From assembly GCF_950023065.1 (NCBI RefSeq), contig NC_088678.1, positions 62,526,460 through 62,590,459 on the forward strand: 64,000 bases of DNA. The letters are read 5' to 3'. Positions 44,018 through 54,423 of the stretch are shown here, in pieces (position 1 is the stretch's first letter; each line of letters opens with the position of its first letter). Source of the DNA: Planococcus citri. Its lineage: Eukaryota; Arthropoda; Insecta; Hemiptera; Pseudococcidae. The translations under genes and the position numbers were made by a program. The notes under the pieces are model-generated. The model was not told the DNA's origin, did no database searches, and saw only the letters and a program-made list of their open reading frames with translations.

Positions 44018-45164
44018 ATGATTATGCGATACTTCATCTTCTGCAGTATATTTTTATTCATCGATTTGAGCGACACAAGACCAGCACCGTTCAGGATACC
44101 AATACGTTTCGGGTCCGGGTTCGGGTTCGGGAGACCGATGGTAAGTTGAGCAATAATGATCAAAAATTTATTATGGTAATCATCAACCTAAACTAAGTAC
44201 TATTTTTATAAATATAATTGAATTTCAACAGCCACCAGTGAATCCGCCACCAGTAGCGAGGGCACCAGTAGGAGCAGGGAAGGCACCAGCAGGAGCAGGG
44301 AAGAAGGCACCAGGAATGAAGCAGCCAGGCAAAGGAAAAATAGCCATACCTCGAACAATGCCATACATATTGCGTCAGTTTCCACCACCAATGCGCACTC
44401 CTCCAATACGTATAAATACAGGAAGAGAAGTAGGTGGAGCTGTAAGAACTCCACTACCAATGCGCACTCCTCCAATACGTATAAATACAGGAAGAGAAGT
44501 AGGTGGAGCTGTACGAAATGCACTACCAATGCGCACTCCTCCAGTACGTATAAATACAGGAAGAGAAGTAAGTGCAGCTGCAGGAACTCCACCGCCAATG
44601 CGCACTCCTCCAGTACGTACAAATACAGGAAGAGAAATCGGTGCAGGTGTAGGAGCGCTACCAACATTAGGCGCGGCAGCAAAATACAAAGCACCAGGCG
44701 CCAAAGCTTTAGGTGCTGCACTAGCAACGCCCAGGCCAATATTACGTCCGGCACCAAAATACAAAGCACCAGACCCCAAAGCTTTAGGTGCTGCACTAGC
44801 AACGCCCACGCCAATATTACGTCCGGCACCAAAATACGAAGCACCAGACCCCAAAGCTGTAGGTGCTGCACTAGCAACGCCCACGCCAATATTACGTCCG
44901 GCACCAAAATACAAAGCACCAGACCCCAAAGCTTTAGGTGCTGCACTAGCAACGCCCACGCCAATATTACGTCCGGCACCAAAATACGAAGCACCAGACC
45001 CCAAAGCTGTAGGTGCTGCACTAGCAACGCCCACGCCAATATTACGTCCGGCACCAAAATGCAAAGCACCAGGCCCCACACTACCACCTATGCGATCACA
45101 CGAACACCCCCTATGGGATATACTTATACGCAAATTTGGGGGCGGAGATGATTCGAGTGAGTAA
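44018..45164 (+). CDS. Secreted repeat protein of the same family, expanded
   Basis: Two exons (44018-44140, 44232-45164) code for 351 residues. The signal peptide is MIMRYFIFCSIFLFIDLSDT. The mature start RPAPFRIPIRFGSGFGFGRP is Arg/Phe/Gly-rich. Exon 2 begins PPVNPPPVARAP after TTTCAACAG. It then has four 23-residue repeats (PMRTPPIRINTGREVGGAVR; 69 bp steps from 44391) and five 25-residue repeats (ALGAALATPTPILRPAPKY..; 75 bp steps from 44711). The tail is acidic (GGGDDSSE). Exon 1 and the promoter place it in the signal-peptide family, while exon 2 is far longer than in relatives (80-109 residues). Function unknown. The long minus-strand ORFs here are shadows of the repeats. Confidence 0.75.
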
Positions 45165-45590
45165 TTTTAAATGTAAGAATAAGTATCATTAAGTATATGT
45201 ATGTATGTAAATATGCGATGTTTTCCTATTCAGTATTCAATATAATTTGTACTTGAAACGACTGATGAAGTGATCATTTTGATGAGTGTTCAAAATCAAA
45301 GCCATACTCAAATCTTATACTTGGTCGTTCAAATGTCAAATGAGACACGTTTTCGTTTCAGGTCATTCGATTTTGCTCAACGTTGTTTTAAAGATTCCAT
45401 ATAATTTGAGAAAAGAACTAGGTAAGAGGGAAATCGTCATCGCTGACCTACCCCACTCGGTCCAACCCCCTTAGAATAGATAAAATGGTGTTTCTTTTTT
45501 TCAACAGTTGAAATTTGTCGTCGTAATGTTGCTTGGAACTTCTCTTATTGGAGTAAATCTACTTGAGATGTCTCAAGTTTCAAAAACATG
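45165..45590. other. 3' flank, no gene seen
   Basis: This flank probably includes the 3' UTR of the preceding gene. No feature with support. Confidence 0.4.
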
Positions 45591-45950
45591 GCCTCTCAAG
45601 GTCGTCTGTCGGACTGTGTGGTCTTTTAAGGTTACATTAGCCCGTCTTGCTGGCATCTTGGGGTCACTGACCTACCTGCCTAGCCTATTATGGTTGAATA
45701 ACCTTTCGAGGTCCCTGACCCGGCTGTCTGACTTCTTAAGGTCGTCCGTCTAGCCTCTTCTGGTTGTCTGTCTGTCATCTCAAGGTCATTGACCCGTCTG
45801 TCTGGCCTCTCAAGGTCGTCTTTCAGCCAGTCTAGCCTCTCAAAGTAACTGACCGCCGTCTGGCTGGCCCCTTAAGGTCACTGACCTATCTGTCTAGCCT
45901 CTCATGATTGTCGTTCTGTCTGTCTGTCTGTCTGTCTGTCTGTCAGCTTT
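45590..45950 (+). repeat. Minisatellite (CTGTCTGGCCTCTCAAGGTC), left part
   Basis: Imperfect units such as CTGTCTGGCCTCTCAAGGTC and ACTGACC run up to a (GTCT)n stretch at the junction with the LINE. The same array resumes at 49645, so the LINE copies sit inside it. Confidence 0.8.
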
Positions 45951-47733
45951 CCTTCCTGGAAATGACCCTAGGAAGTACTGGCAACATATAGATTTGATTA
46001 GGGGGAAACAAAGGGAAAAACTGAACAAATTAAGAATAAATCAGGAGGATGTTTTGGTTGAGGGAAATGAAATTAAGGTTTCTAATGAGTTTAATAAATT
46101 TTTCATTGACTCTGTTGATAACATCTCAAATGAATTCCAAAACCTTGAAACAAATAGGGTGTTCCCAACCAAGAAAATATTAAATAGCATGGGGTTCCCT
46201 CCAGCAACTTGTGATGAAATTCGTGCAGAGGTCTCAAGTCTTCCAAACAAACCATCTACAGGATATGATAACATTCCCTCTAAACTGTTTAAAGAAAATT
46301 CTGTTATTTTGGCACCAGTTATTACTGATATCTTCAATAAATCAATAGATCAAGGTAAATTCCCAAATTCTCTGAAAAAGGCCATTATTGTCCCAGTTCA
46401 TAAAAATAAGAGTAAGATACTGATGGAAAATTACAGGCCAATCTCCCTCCTCCCAGTTCTGTCAAAAATTTTTGAGAAAGTTGTAAAAAATCGAATTTTA
46501 AATTTCTTGCATTCAAAAAATTTCTTTTCAAAACAGCAATATGGATTTTTAAATGGGAAGAGTACCTGTGATGCCCTGTTTGATCACATAACTGAGGTAG
46601 TTGAGGGTTTAGATGCGGGTGATAGTGTTGCAGCGGCATACCTTGATCTCAGTAAGGCATTTGATACAGTTGATTTTGGGATTCTATTGCGGAAGCTCTG
46701 GGACTGTGGAATAAGGGGTGTGCAGCATGATTGGTTCAGATCCTACCTGAAGGGAAGAACCCAGGCTGTTAAAGTTGGGAATAAAATTGGGAATTTCTTA
46801 CCTGTGGTACATGGGGTACCACAGGGTAGCATACTGGGCCCAGTCCTCTTTTTAATATACGTTAATGACATTTTTGAACTGAAATTGAATGGGACATTAT
46901 ATGGATTTGCTGATGACACTACTTTAGTAATCAGGGCAAAAAATCAAGAAGAACTTATTGAGGTGATTAATGAAGATTTGAAATTATTGGGAGGGTGGTT
47001 CTGGCAACATAAATTAAAACCAAATTCATCCAAATCAAAATTGTTAAGTTTTGGCTATAGGGTTTCCCCTAACCTGGAGTTTAGGTGCTATTTGCATGAA
47101 AAACCAGAGTGTAGGGCTCTGTGTAGCTGCATGCCCCTGTCCCAAGTTGAGTCAACTCGGTACCTTGGTATAATGATAGATTCTAAATTAATCTGGAAAG
47201 AGCAGAGTTTATACCTGCAAACTAAACTTCGAAAACTAAACTACTTGATCCGTTTCCTGGCACAACATTTTGGCACTCAACACATGGTAAAAATTTATTA
47301 TGCCCTTTATCAATCTGTGCTTCAGTATGGCTTGCTAATCTGGGGGGGAGCGGCGGACTATCATTTGGAACCTATTCATATTCTACAAAAATGGGCAGTT
47401 AGGAGTATTGTAGGTAAAAGGAGGGGTGAGAGCACAAAAGATGATTTTCGAAAATTAGAAATCCTGCCTATTCAAGAGCTCTATCAAGTCCACGCTATTG
47501 ATTATGTGCAGAGGAACAGGTCCAAATTTAAAATTTATGTCAAGGAGAAAGGAAGGAAAATTGATAACTCTATTGCTCCCATACCTAGGTACCGACGAGA
47601 CAGATCCAGTGCTCAGGCTCCTGGGTGTTTACCAAGGCTGTTCAATGCAGTAATGAGTAGAGGCTTGGGCTCTCGGCTGGCACTTATCCGGTGGCTGTTG
47701 GAGGGTGAAAACTCATTACAGACTGCTGGGTAG
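45904..47733 (+). CDS. LINE reverse transcriptase (truncated ORF2)
   Basis: The open frame is 609 codons; roughly the first 18 residues are translated minisatellite, and LINE sequence begins about GNDPRKYWQHIDLIRG. RT landmarks are NYRPISLLPVLSKIFEKVV, KQQYGFLNGKSTCDALFDHI, the catalytic AYLDLSKAFDTVD, GVPQGSILGPVLFLIYVND and FADD (residues 335-338, 46906-46917). After the palm come thumb-like YLGIMIDSKLIWKEQ and a C-terminal region ending NSLQTAG. The RT type is of the CR1/Jockey assemblage; finer assignment needs a phylogeny. No stop or frameshift interrupts it. Confidence 0.85.
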   Translation: MIVVLSVCLSVCLSAFLPGNDPRKYWQHIDLIRGKQREKLNKLRINQEDVLVEGNEIKVSNEFNKFFIDSVDNISNEFQNLETNRVFPTKKILNSMGFPPATCDEIRAEVSSLPNKPSTGYDNIPSKLFKENSVILAPVITDIFNKSIDQGKFPNSLKKAIIVPVHKNKSKILMENYRPISLLPVLSKIFEKVVKNRILNFLHSKNFFSKQQYGFLNGKSTCDALFDHITEVVEGLDAGDSVAAAYLDLSKAFDTVDFGILLRKLWDCGIRGVQHDWFRSYLKGRTQAVKVGNKIGNFLPVVHGVPQGSILGPVLFLIYVNDIFELKLNGTLYGFADDTTLVIRAKNQEELIEVINEDLKLLGGWFWQHKLKPNSSKSKLLSFGYRVSPNLEFRCYLHEKPECRALCSCMPLSQVESTRYLGIMIDSKLIWKEQSLYLQTKLRKLNYLIRFLAQHFGTQHMVKIYYALYQSVLQYGLLIWGGAADYHLEPIHILQKWAVRSIVGKRRGESTKDDFRKLEILPIQELYQVHAIDYVQRNRSKFKIYVKEKGRKIDNSIAPIPRYRRDRSSAQAPGCLPRLFNAVMSRGLGSRLALIRWLLEGENSLQTAG

Positions 47734-47947
47734 TGTTCATTGTATGTCTGTTTTTTCCCCCTTGTATTTCTCTCTTTGACAAGAATATGTAGGGTCATGT
47801 TATTCTTCTGCAAATGCAATTGTTAGTTTATTCCAGGTTGATGTATTCTTTACCCTTGTCAAATTCTCCCCATATTTATCATTATTTATCATCATTCTGT
47901 TTTGTTTTGTTTTATTTATTTATCCATTTATTATTCAACTTTATTTT

Positions 47948-47978
<31 letters not shown>

Positions 47979-48204
47979 TTGGTTATTTCACTGTGTATGT
48001 CTTTAAAAAAGGTGTAAAACTGTAAGGTGTAGGTACTTTTGATGTTTACTCTTGCAGGAGGCCCCCCTCGCTCGCGCAATTGCGCATTGGGGGGGATATC
48101 TTATAAATTGTATAATGTATACTGATACAAATAAATAAATTCGTTCGTTCGTTCGTTCGTTCCTTCCTTCCTTCCTTCCTTCCTTCCTTCCTTCCTTCCT
48201 TCCT
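45950..48204 (+). mobile_element. CR1/Jockey-type LINE, 5'-truncated copy A
   Basis: The copy starts abruptly in the linker before the reverse transcriptase and runs through a 3' UTR with (ATTT)n near 47950-47980. It ends in a microsatellite tail, (TTCG)n passing to (TTCC)n, at about 48141-48204. No ORF1 or endonuclease is present. The RT is intact, suggesting a recent insertion. Confidence 0.82.
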
Positions 48205-49396
48205 AGGGAAGAACTCAGGCTGTTAAAGTTAGGAATAAAATTGGGAATTTCTTACCTGTGGTACATGGGGTACCACAGGGTAGCATACTGGGCCCAGTCC
48301 TCTTTTTAATATACGTTAATGACATTTTTGAACTGAAATTGAATGGGACATTATATGGATTTGCTGATGACACTACTTTAGTAAACAGGGCAAAAAATCA
48401 AGAAGAACTTATTGAGGTGATTAATGAAGATTTGAGATTATTGGGAGGGTGGTTCTGGCAACATAAATTAAAACCAAATTCATCCAAATCAAAATTGTTA
48501 AGTTTTGGCTATAGGGTTTCCCCTAACCTGGAGTTTAGGTGCTATTTGCATGAAAAACCGGAGTGTAGGGCTCTGTGTAGCTGCATGCCCCTGTCCCAAG
48601 TTGAGTCAACTCGGTACCTTGGTATAATGATAGATTCTAAATTAATCTGGAAAGAGCAGAGTTTATACCTGCAAACTAAACTTCGAAAACTAAACTACTT
48701 GATCCGTTTCCTGGCACAGCATTTTGGCACTCAACACATGGTAAAAATTTATTATGCCCTTTATCAATCTGTGCTTCAGTATGGCATGCTAATCTGGGGG
48801 GGGGGGGAGCGGCGGACTATCATTTGGAACCTATTCATATTCTACAAAAATGGGCAGTTAGGAGTATTGTAGGTAAAAGGAGGGGGGAGAGCACAAAAGA
48901 TGATTTTCGAAAATTAGAAATCCTGCCTATTCAAAAGCTCTATCAAGTCCAGGCTATTGATTATGTGCAGAGGAACAGGTCCAAATTTAAAATTTATGTC
49001 AAGGAGAGAGGAAGGAAAATTGATAACTCTATTGCTCCCATACCTAGGTACCGACGAGACAGATCCAGTGCTCAGGCTCCTGGGTGTTTACCAAGGCTGT
49101 TCAATGCAGTAATGAGTAGAGGCTTGGGCTCTCGGCTGGCACTTATCCGGTGGCTGTTGGAGGGTGAAAACTCTTTACAGACTGCTGGGTAGTGTTCATT
49201 GTATATCTGTTTTTTTTCCCCTTGTATTTCTCTCTTTGCCAAGAATATGTAGGGTCCTGTTATTCTTCTGCAAATGCAATTGTTAGTTTATTCCAGGTTG
49301 ATGTATTCTTTACCCTTGTCAAATTCTCCCCATATTTATCATTATTTATCATCATTCAGTTTTGTTTTGTTTTATTTATTTATCCATTATTCAACT

Positions 49397-49427
<31 letters not shown>

Positions 49428-49644
49428 TTTTTTGGTTATTTCACTGTGTATGTCTTTAAAAATGGTGTAAAACTGTAAGGTGTAGGTACTTTTGATGTTT
49501 CTCTTGCAGGAGGCCCCCCTCGCTCGCGCAATTGCGCATTGGGGGGGGATATCTTATAAATTGTATAATGTATACTGATACAAATAAATAAATTCGTTCG
49601 TTCGTTCGTTCGTTCCTTCCTTCCTTCCTTCCTTCCTTCCTTCC
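48205..49644 (+). mobile_element. CR1/Jockey-type LINE, shorter copy B
   Basis: The copy begins AGGGAAGAACTCAGGCTGTT, matching copy A from 46751, and runs to the same (TTCG)n(TTCC)n tail at about 49593-49644. It abuts the tail of copy A directly in the same orientation. By eye it differs from A at only a small fraction of sites. Confidence 0.82.
48258..49192 (+). pseudogene. LINE RT fragment, frameshifted
   Basis: The reading matches copy A from VVHGVPQGSILGPVLF onward. A run of seven G in copy A (near 47342) is twelve G here (near 48795), shifting the frame; the reading continues in another frame as EPIHILQKWAVRSIVGKRRG to the shared C-terminus. Confidence 0.8.
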
Positions 49645-50335
49645 CGCTCGAGGTCACTAACCCGACTGTTTGACTTCTCAAGGTCGTCTGTCTACCTGCC
49701 TGGCCTCTCTAGGTCATTGGCCCATCTGTCTGATTTTTCAAAGTCGTACATCGGCCTGTCTGGCCTCTTCAGGTCATCTGTCAACCAGTCTAGCCTCTCA
49801 AGGTAACTGAGCCCGGTTTGGCTGGCTCCTTAAGGTCAATGAACTATCTGTCTAGCCTCTCATGGTTGTCTCTCTGTCTGTCTGTCTGCCTGCCCGCTCG
49901 AGGTCACTAATCCGACTGTCTGACTTCTCAAGGTTGTCTGTCTACCTGTCTGGCCTCTCTAGGTCATTGACCCATCTGTCTGGTTTTTCAAAGTATTTCA
50001 TCGGCATGTCTGGCCTCTTAAGGTCATCTGTCAGTCAGCCTAGCCTCTCAAAGTAACTGAGCCCCGTTTGGCTGGCCCCTTAAGGTCAATGACCTATATG
50101 TCTAGCCTCTCATGGTTGTCTGTCTGTGGTTTTTCAAAGTCTTACATCGGCCTGTCTGGCCTCTTAAGGTCATCAGTCACCCAGTCTAGCCTCTCAAAGT
50201 AACTGAGCCCCGTTTGGCTGGTCCATGAAGGTCACTGACCTATCTGTCCAACCTCTCATGGTTGCCTGCCTGTCTGTCTGTCCCCTCAAGGTCATTGACC
50301 GGTCTATCTGGCTTCTCGCAATTTTCTGTCTACTC
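49645..50335 (+). repeat. Minisatellite (CTGTCTGGCCTCTCAAGGTC), right part
   Basis: This is a continuation of the array at 45590-45950, with higher-order units of roughly 200 bp (CCCGCTCGAGGTCACTAA.CCGACTGT recurs near 49644 and 49893). No coding potential. Confidence 0.8.
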
Positions 50336-50344
50336 GTCAGAGTG

Positions 50345-51100
50345 CTTTTTTAGGCAATAGGAGGAGATAAAAGTAATTTGGAGGATCAAAAATTGTCACC
50401 AGAGAGTTTTTAAACGCACTTTTGGCCAGAGTTAACGAAAAGTAAGATTTTTTGACGGTTATTTTGGCAAAAAAAAACAAGATTTTTTGATAATTTTGAT
50501 GAACAGCAAGATCTTTTTGATATTTTTGACCAAAAAGCAAAACTTGTTCACAATTTTAGCAAAAAAAAAAAACAGTAGAACTTTCTATCAATTTTTAGTG
50601 AGTTGGGCTAGTTTTTTTTTTTTTTTTTTAATTTTACAAAAAAACATGAAAAGAAAATTTTTTCAAAAAATTGAAAATTTATGGCAAGTTTTGAAACAAA
50701 ATCAAGATTTTTGGCAGTTTTGTAAAAAGCAAAATTTATTTGGCAATTCTGGAAAAAAGAAAGACTTTTTGACAATTTTTGAAAATTTTGACCAAAAAAG
50801 CTAAAATTTTTCATAATTATTTTAGCAACTAGAAAAACTAGGTCAAGGTAACTACAACTTTTACTTTTTCACAATTTTTAGCAATTTCTGCAAGAAATCA
50901 AACTTTTTTAAGCAGCAAAACTTTTTCAGATTCAACTTGAAAAAAAATGTTTTTTCAAAAAATAAAGGACTTCCCATTTGTAAAAGTTATATAATGTTCA
51001 TGTTCATTTTTACAAAAAAAATTTTATTACAAAATGAGTTATTTTTCTAATTTTTTTTTTTTGGCGGGAAATCAAATTTTTTGGGGGTCAACATGTCATT
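50345..51100. repeat. Degenerate AT-rich repeat
   Basis: TTTTTGATAATTTTG, AGCAAAACTTTTT and similar phrases recur, the same decayed texture as at 8.7, 32.9 and 63.1 kb. No gene. Confidence 0.5.
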
Positions 51101-51720
51101 TTTTTCGTAGTCCACGTTAAATACAAGTAAATACGTATAATTTCAAAGATAACCTAGATAGGTAGGTAGAGGTACCTACACCTAGTAATTTTTTTCAAGT
51201 TTTCAAAAATCTAGCATAATGTCTGAAATTGAATGGAATTTTTTTCATGTTCTTAAAAGTCAAGATCAAAATATAGTAAAATTAGATAAATGTTCTAAAC
51301 AGGGTAAATAATCAAATTTTTTCCAAAGTTTTTAAAAGTCTGATAAACTTGGTAATTAAAATGTCAGAGAGTATGGCAATATGACATAATATGATATCCA
51401 AATACCAGGAATTGGTTATTTTGGTAAGTTTTCAAAAATCATAAAAATAATAAATGAAGTATTGAACAATTTTTTTCAAATTTTCAAAAGTTGACGAAGC
51501 CCATATTAGCCTCGCGTGTATCAAAAATTTCGAACAAAACTCCGGCTCAAAAAATATTTATGTCAATACAAAATGTCTCAGCAAACATTTTCGAAAATAC
51601 AGACGCAGGCGAATCCAAAATGCAAGTAATATTACCCCCCCCCCTGTGAAAAAACCAGCTGCGTCTGAATGATTCGTGTTCGTGATTCGAATCATTTTTT
51701 CAGCTGCGATTCTAATACAG
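51101..51720. other. AT-rich flank, no gene seen
   Basis: Nothing supportable. Near 51660-51715 there is an imperfect inverted pair around CAGCTGCG. Confidence 0.4.
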
Positions 51721-51743
51721 CTAAGCTAATAATCATTAGATAC

Positions 51744-51865
51744 GTTTATCTGCTATATCTTATATGTATGTATTATCACGAAGCGAACTACCGTGCACCA
51801 AACGTAAAGATTTATATTTACTCCCATGTACGAGTATTCGTTGAGCACATTGTAAATTGCTTTAT
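51744..51865 (+). promoter_or_regulatory. Family promoter, diverged (51.9 kb gene)
   Basis: CCGTGCACCAAACGTAAAG, TTTATATTTACTCCCAT and TTCGTTGAGCAC match the core of the other family promoters. A GATA-type word is present only in reverse (GTTTATCTG, 51744-51752). Confidence 0.5.
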
Positions 51866-51872
51866 TAAAATC

Positions 51873-52223
51873 ATGGTTACGCGTTTCATCATTCTCTGCA
51901 CTATTCTATTGCTCTATTTGAGCAATGCTAGCCCAGCATGGTACAAGAAAACGCCGAAAACGGTAAGTCAACAAATTAAGATACCTATTGTTAGAAATCC
52001 ATCTGTAAAATGATATACTCGTTAGTCATTAGCTCTCAACTAATTAAATACATGCATACATAAATTTTAGCAGCAACCAAAGAAAGATCGGCCAAATGGT
52101 AATGAACTACGAATGCCATACATTATCCCCATACCAAGACCGGCATCCCAACTCAAAAAACCACCTTACCGTCCTCCAGAAGATAATAATGTGCAGCCTA
52201 TACTCGTACCCGACTTTGATTGA
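51873..52223 (+). CDS. Small secreted Pro-rich protein of the family
   Basis: Two exons (51873-51962, 52071-52223) code for 80 residues. The signal peptide MVTRFIILCTILLLYLSNA is the clearest version in the family, followed by SPAWYKKTPKT. The donor is ACG/GTAAGTC. Exon 2 after TAAATTTTAG starts QQPKKDRPNGNELRMPYIIP, continues with SQLKKPPYRPPEDNN and ends acidic (VPDFD). The acceptor may be three bases later. It has no cysteine. Intron position and phase equal those of the 36-44 kb genes, but the mature part shares little with them. Confidence 0.72.
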
Positions 52224-52868
52224 TTAGATTAATTTTAAATTGTATAATAACACCACTAGGTATGTAGATGTACATAAAACATTGTTTTTCTCTAACCACA
52301 TTTAATATATCTAAACGGCTTCAAAATAATTATCTCAACGAATTTTAGATACTCTTATCAAAACCGTGCTCAAATTTCGCTCCAATTGTGATGCTGAAAA
52401 AATTTTGTATGGTAGAAATCCTTCTTCAAGGCATAAGTTCTGCTGTTCGAACTAAAAATTCAGTTTTTTTAATTCACTATAAAAAAAACAAGGGGAAAAA
52501 TCATGCTGTTTGATTCCCTTTTTCAATCATTTAATTTTTTTTGTTAATAAAGGGTAATACCGGCCGAAAATTCTGAAGAAATTTTGAAAAAGTTCTGCTT
52601 CTAATTTTTCATTTTTTATAGGCTAAGTTATACTCGTACTTTTTTTTGGGGGGGGGGGAGAAAATTAAAAAATATTTTGTTGAAAATGTTCTGTGTTTAA
52701 AATTAGAAATTCAATCACTTAAACTTTCTTTTGCATGAAAAAGATCCTGAAAAGGAATTTTCTTGAAATCAAGAAGGTCAATGAACTCACGTTCAAGGTA
52801 TCAAGGTACCTAATTATATTACATAGTACATACTAATGTTAATTTGAATTAAAATTATGAAAACTTAC
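52224..52868. other. 3' flank, no gene seen
   Basis: This flank includes the probable 3' UTR of the preceding gene and a poly(G) run near 52648. No exon identified. Confidence 0.4.
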
Positions 52869-53030
52869 CCGCAACAATGGCAGAACATCATGATGATGAT
52901 GCAAACGAAGTTCAAAACTACGAAAACGAAATTCGACGATTGTTGAATTAAATCTTCGGAAGTTGATATGAAATTAAATTCGCGACAAATCACCGCCGAA
53001 GCCAAACGAACTAATCAACAGGGCTGAAGC
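52869..53030 (-). other. Possible noncoding first exon (minus strand)
   Basis: On the minus strand, less AT-rich sequence ends in TTGTTGCGG/GTAAGTTTTC, a strong donor. ATGATG lies shortly before it (MMFCHCCG before the donor). It looks like a 5' UTR plus start, but no downstream exon was found. On the plus strand the same stretch holds a 24-codon ORF (MAEHHDDDANEVQNYENEIR..). Confidence 0.25.
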
Positions 53031-53439
53031 ATAAAAATATTGAATCAAAAATATGAAATCACCAACTCTCAGTCGAGGGAGAACGAACTTATCAAAATTT
53101 GAAGAAAATATTTTTTGAGCATGTTTGAGAATTTGAAGCCCAAAATTTGGTCTAGATTTTCCGTATTTTTGAAAAACATGCCATGCGACTTATCAATATG
53201 GGTCAAAATTTTGGACAGAAAATCTGACGTTGAGCCCAAAATTGGGTCACGATTTTTGAAGTTTTTGAAAAAAAATTCCATGAGATCTATCAACTTATTT
53301 GAGTTGAAATTTTGGACAGAATAAAAAAAATTCTCATAACAACTTTTTTTTAGACTTTTTGAAGAATTCTGAACCCGAAACTAGATCTGGCATGATTGGC
53401 TTATCAGAGTGGCTTAAAATTTCGGCAGAAAATCAAACC

Positions 53440-54290
53440 TTTTTCAAAAATCGTACTCCAATTTTAGACCAATATTTTTCAAAAAATTTTCAAAATCGAA
53501 TTTTTTGTGAACTTTTAACTCATTTTGATATTTAGCTTTCATGATAACTTTTTCGAAAAACCAAAAAATCGTGACCCAATTCTAAGCTCACAAAGAACTA
53601 AAGTTCTAACGGAAATTTTTGATTTTTTTTCAAAATTCAAACTCTGTAATAACTTCTTTAAAAATCCAGAAAATCGTAACCAAATTTAGAGCTTAAAATT
53701 CTCAAAAATACTCCCAAAAAAATTATCGTTGAAATATTCGAATTTTTCGTGAAATTTTAATCTACTTTGATATGTCGAACGATACATTTTCGGAAATCTC
53801 GAATCTCATTACTTAATTTTGGGCTCAAAATACTTCAAAAATGCTGGAAAACATTTTCGTTAAAGTAATTCGAATTTCTAGTGAAAGTTCAACTCATTTT
53901 GAGACGTTGCATGGCACATTTTTAAAACACCTCTACAATCATAACCCATTGAGGGGACTTACAATTCTTCAAGAAAGCTCAAAGAAAGTTCCGATGGAAA
54001 TTTCTAATTTGCTGCCAAAATTCCAAATTATTTCGATAAGTCGCATGATACTTTTTACGAAAATTCCTAAAATTACAATCCAATTTTAAGCTTAAAAATT
54101 TTTCAAAAATACTCAAAAAACATTTCCGTTGAAATATTTGAATTTATCTCGAAATTTTAACCTATTCTGATATGTCGCTTGACACATTTTCAGAAATTCC
54201 AAAAATCACGACCCAATTCTGCGCTAATTTATTCTTCAAACATGTTCAAAGAGCATCGTCAAAAATTCTAATTTCTCGCAAAATTTAACC
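53440..54290 (+). repeat. Degenerate satellite, units of roughly 120-150 bp
   Basis: A cycle of TTCGTTGAAATATTCGAATTT, then TTTGATATGTCG..TGATAC.TTTT, then CCAATTTTAAGCTCAAAA, then TTCAAAAATACTC repeats about six to seven times with heavy divergence. The same words occur in reverse context at 53.07-53.33 kb. Short ORFs here are repeat translations. Confidence 0.6.
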
Positions 54291-54391
54291 TAACTAATTT
54301 CGATAATGGTTGAATCAAATCTGACCAAACAGATGTGATCCGTTTTCCGAATATCAGGCTTAGAAAAATTTCCAAAGTAAATTCCCTCTTG

Positions 54392-54423
<32 letters not shown>

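Noticed and set aside
44206..45133. Long minus-strand ORFs opposite the 44 kb repeat gene
   Set aside because: They are shadows of the 69 and 75 bp repeats, whose length is a multiple of three and keeps all frames open. Plus-strand promoter, leader and splice sites decide the real frame.
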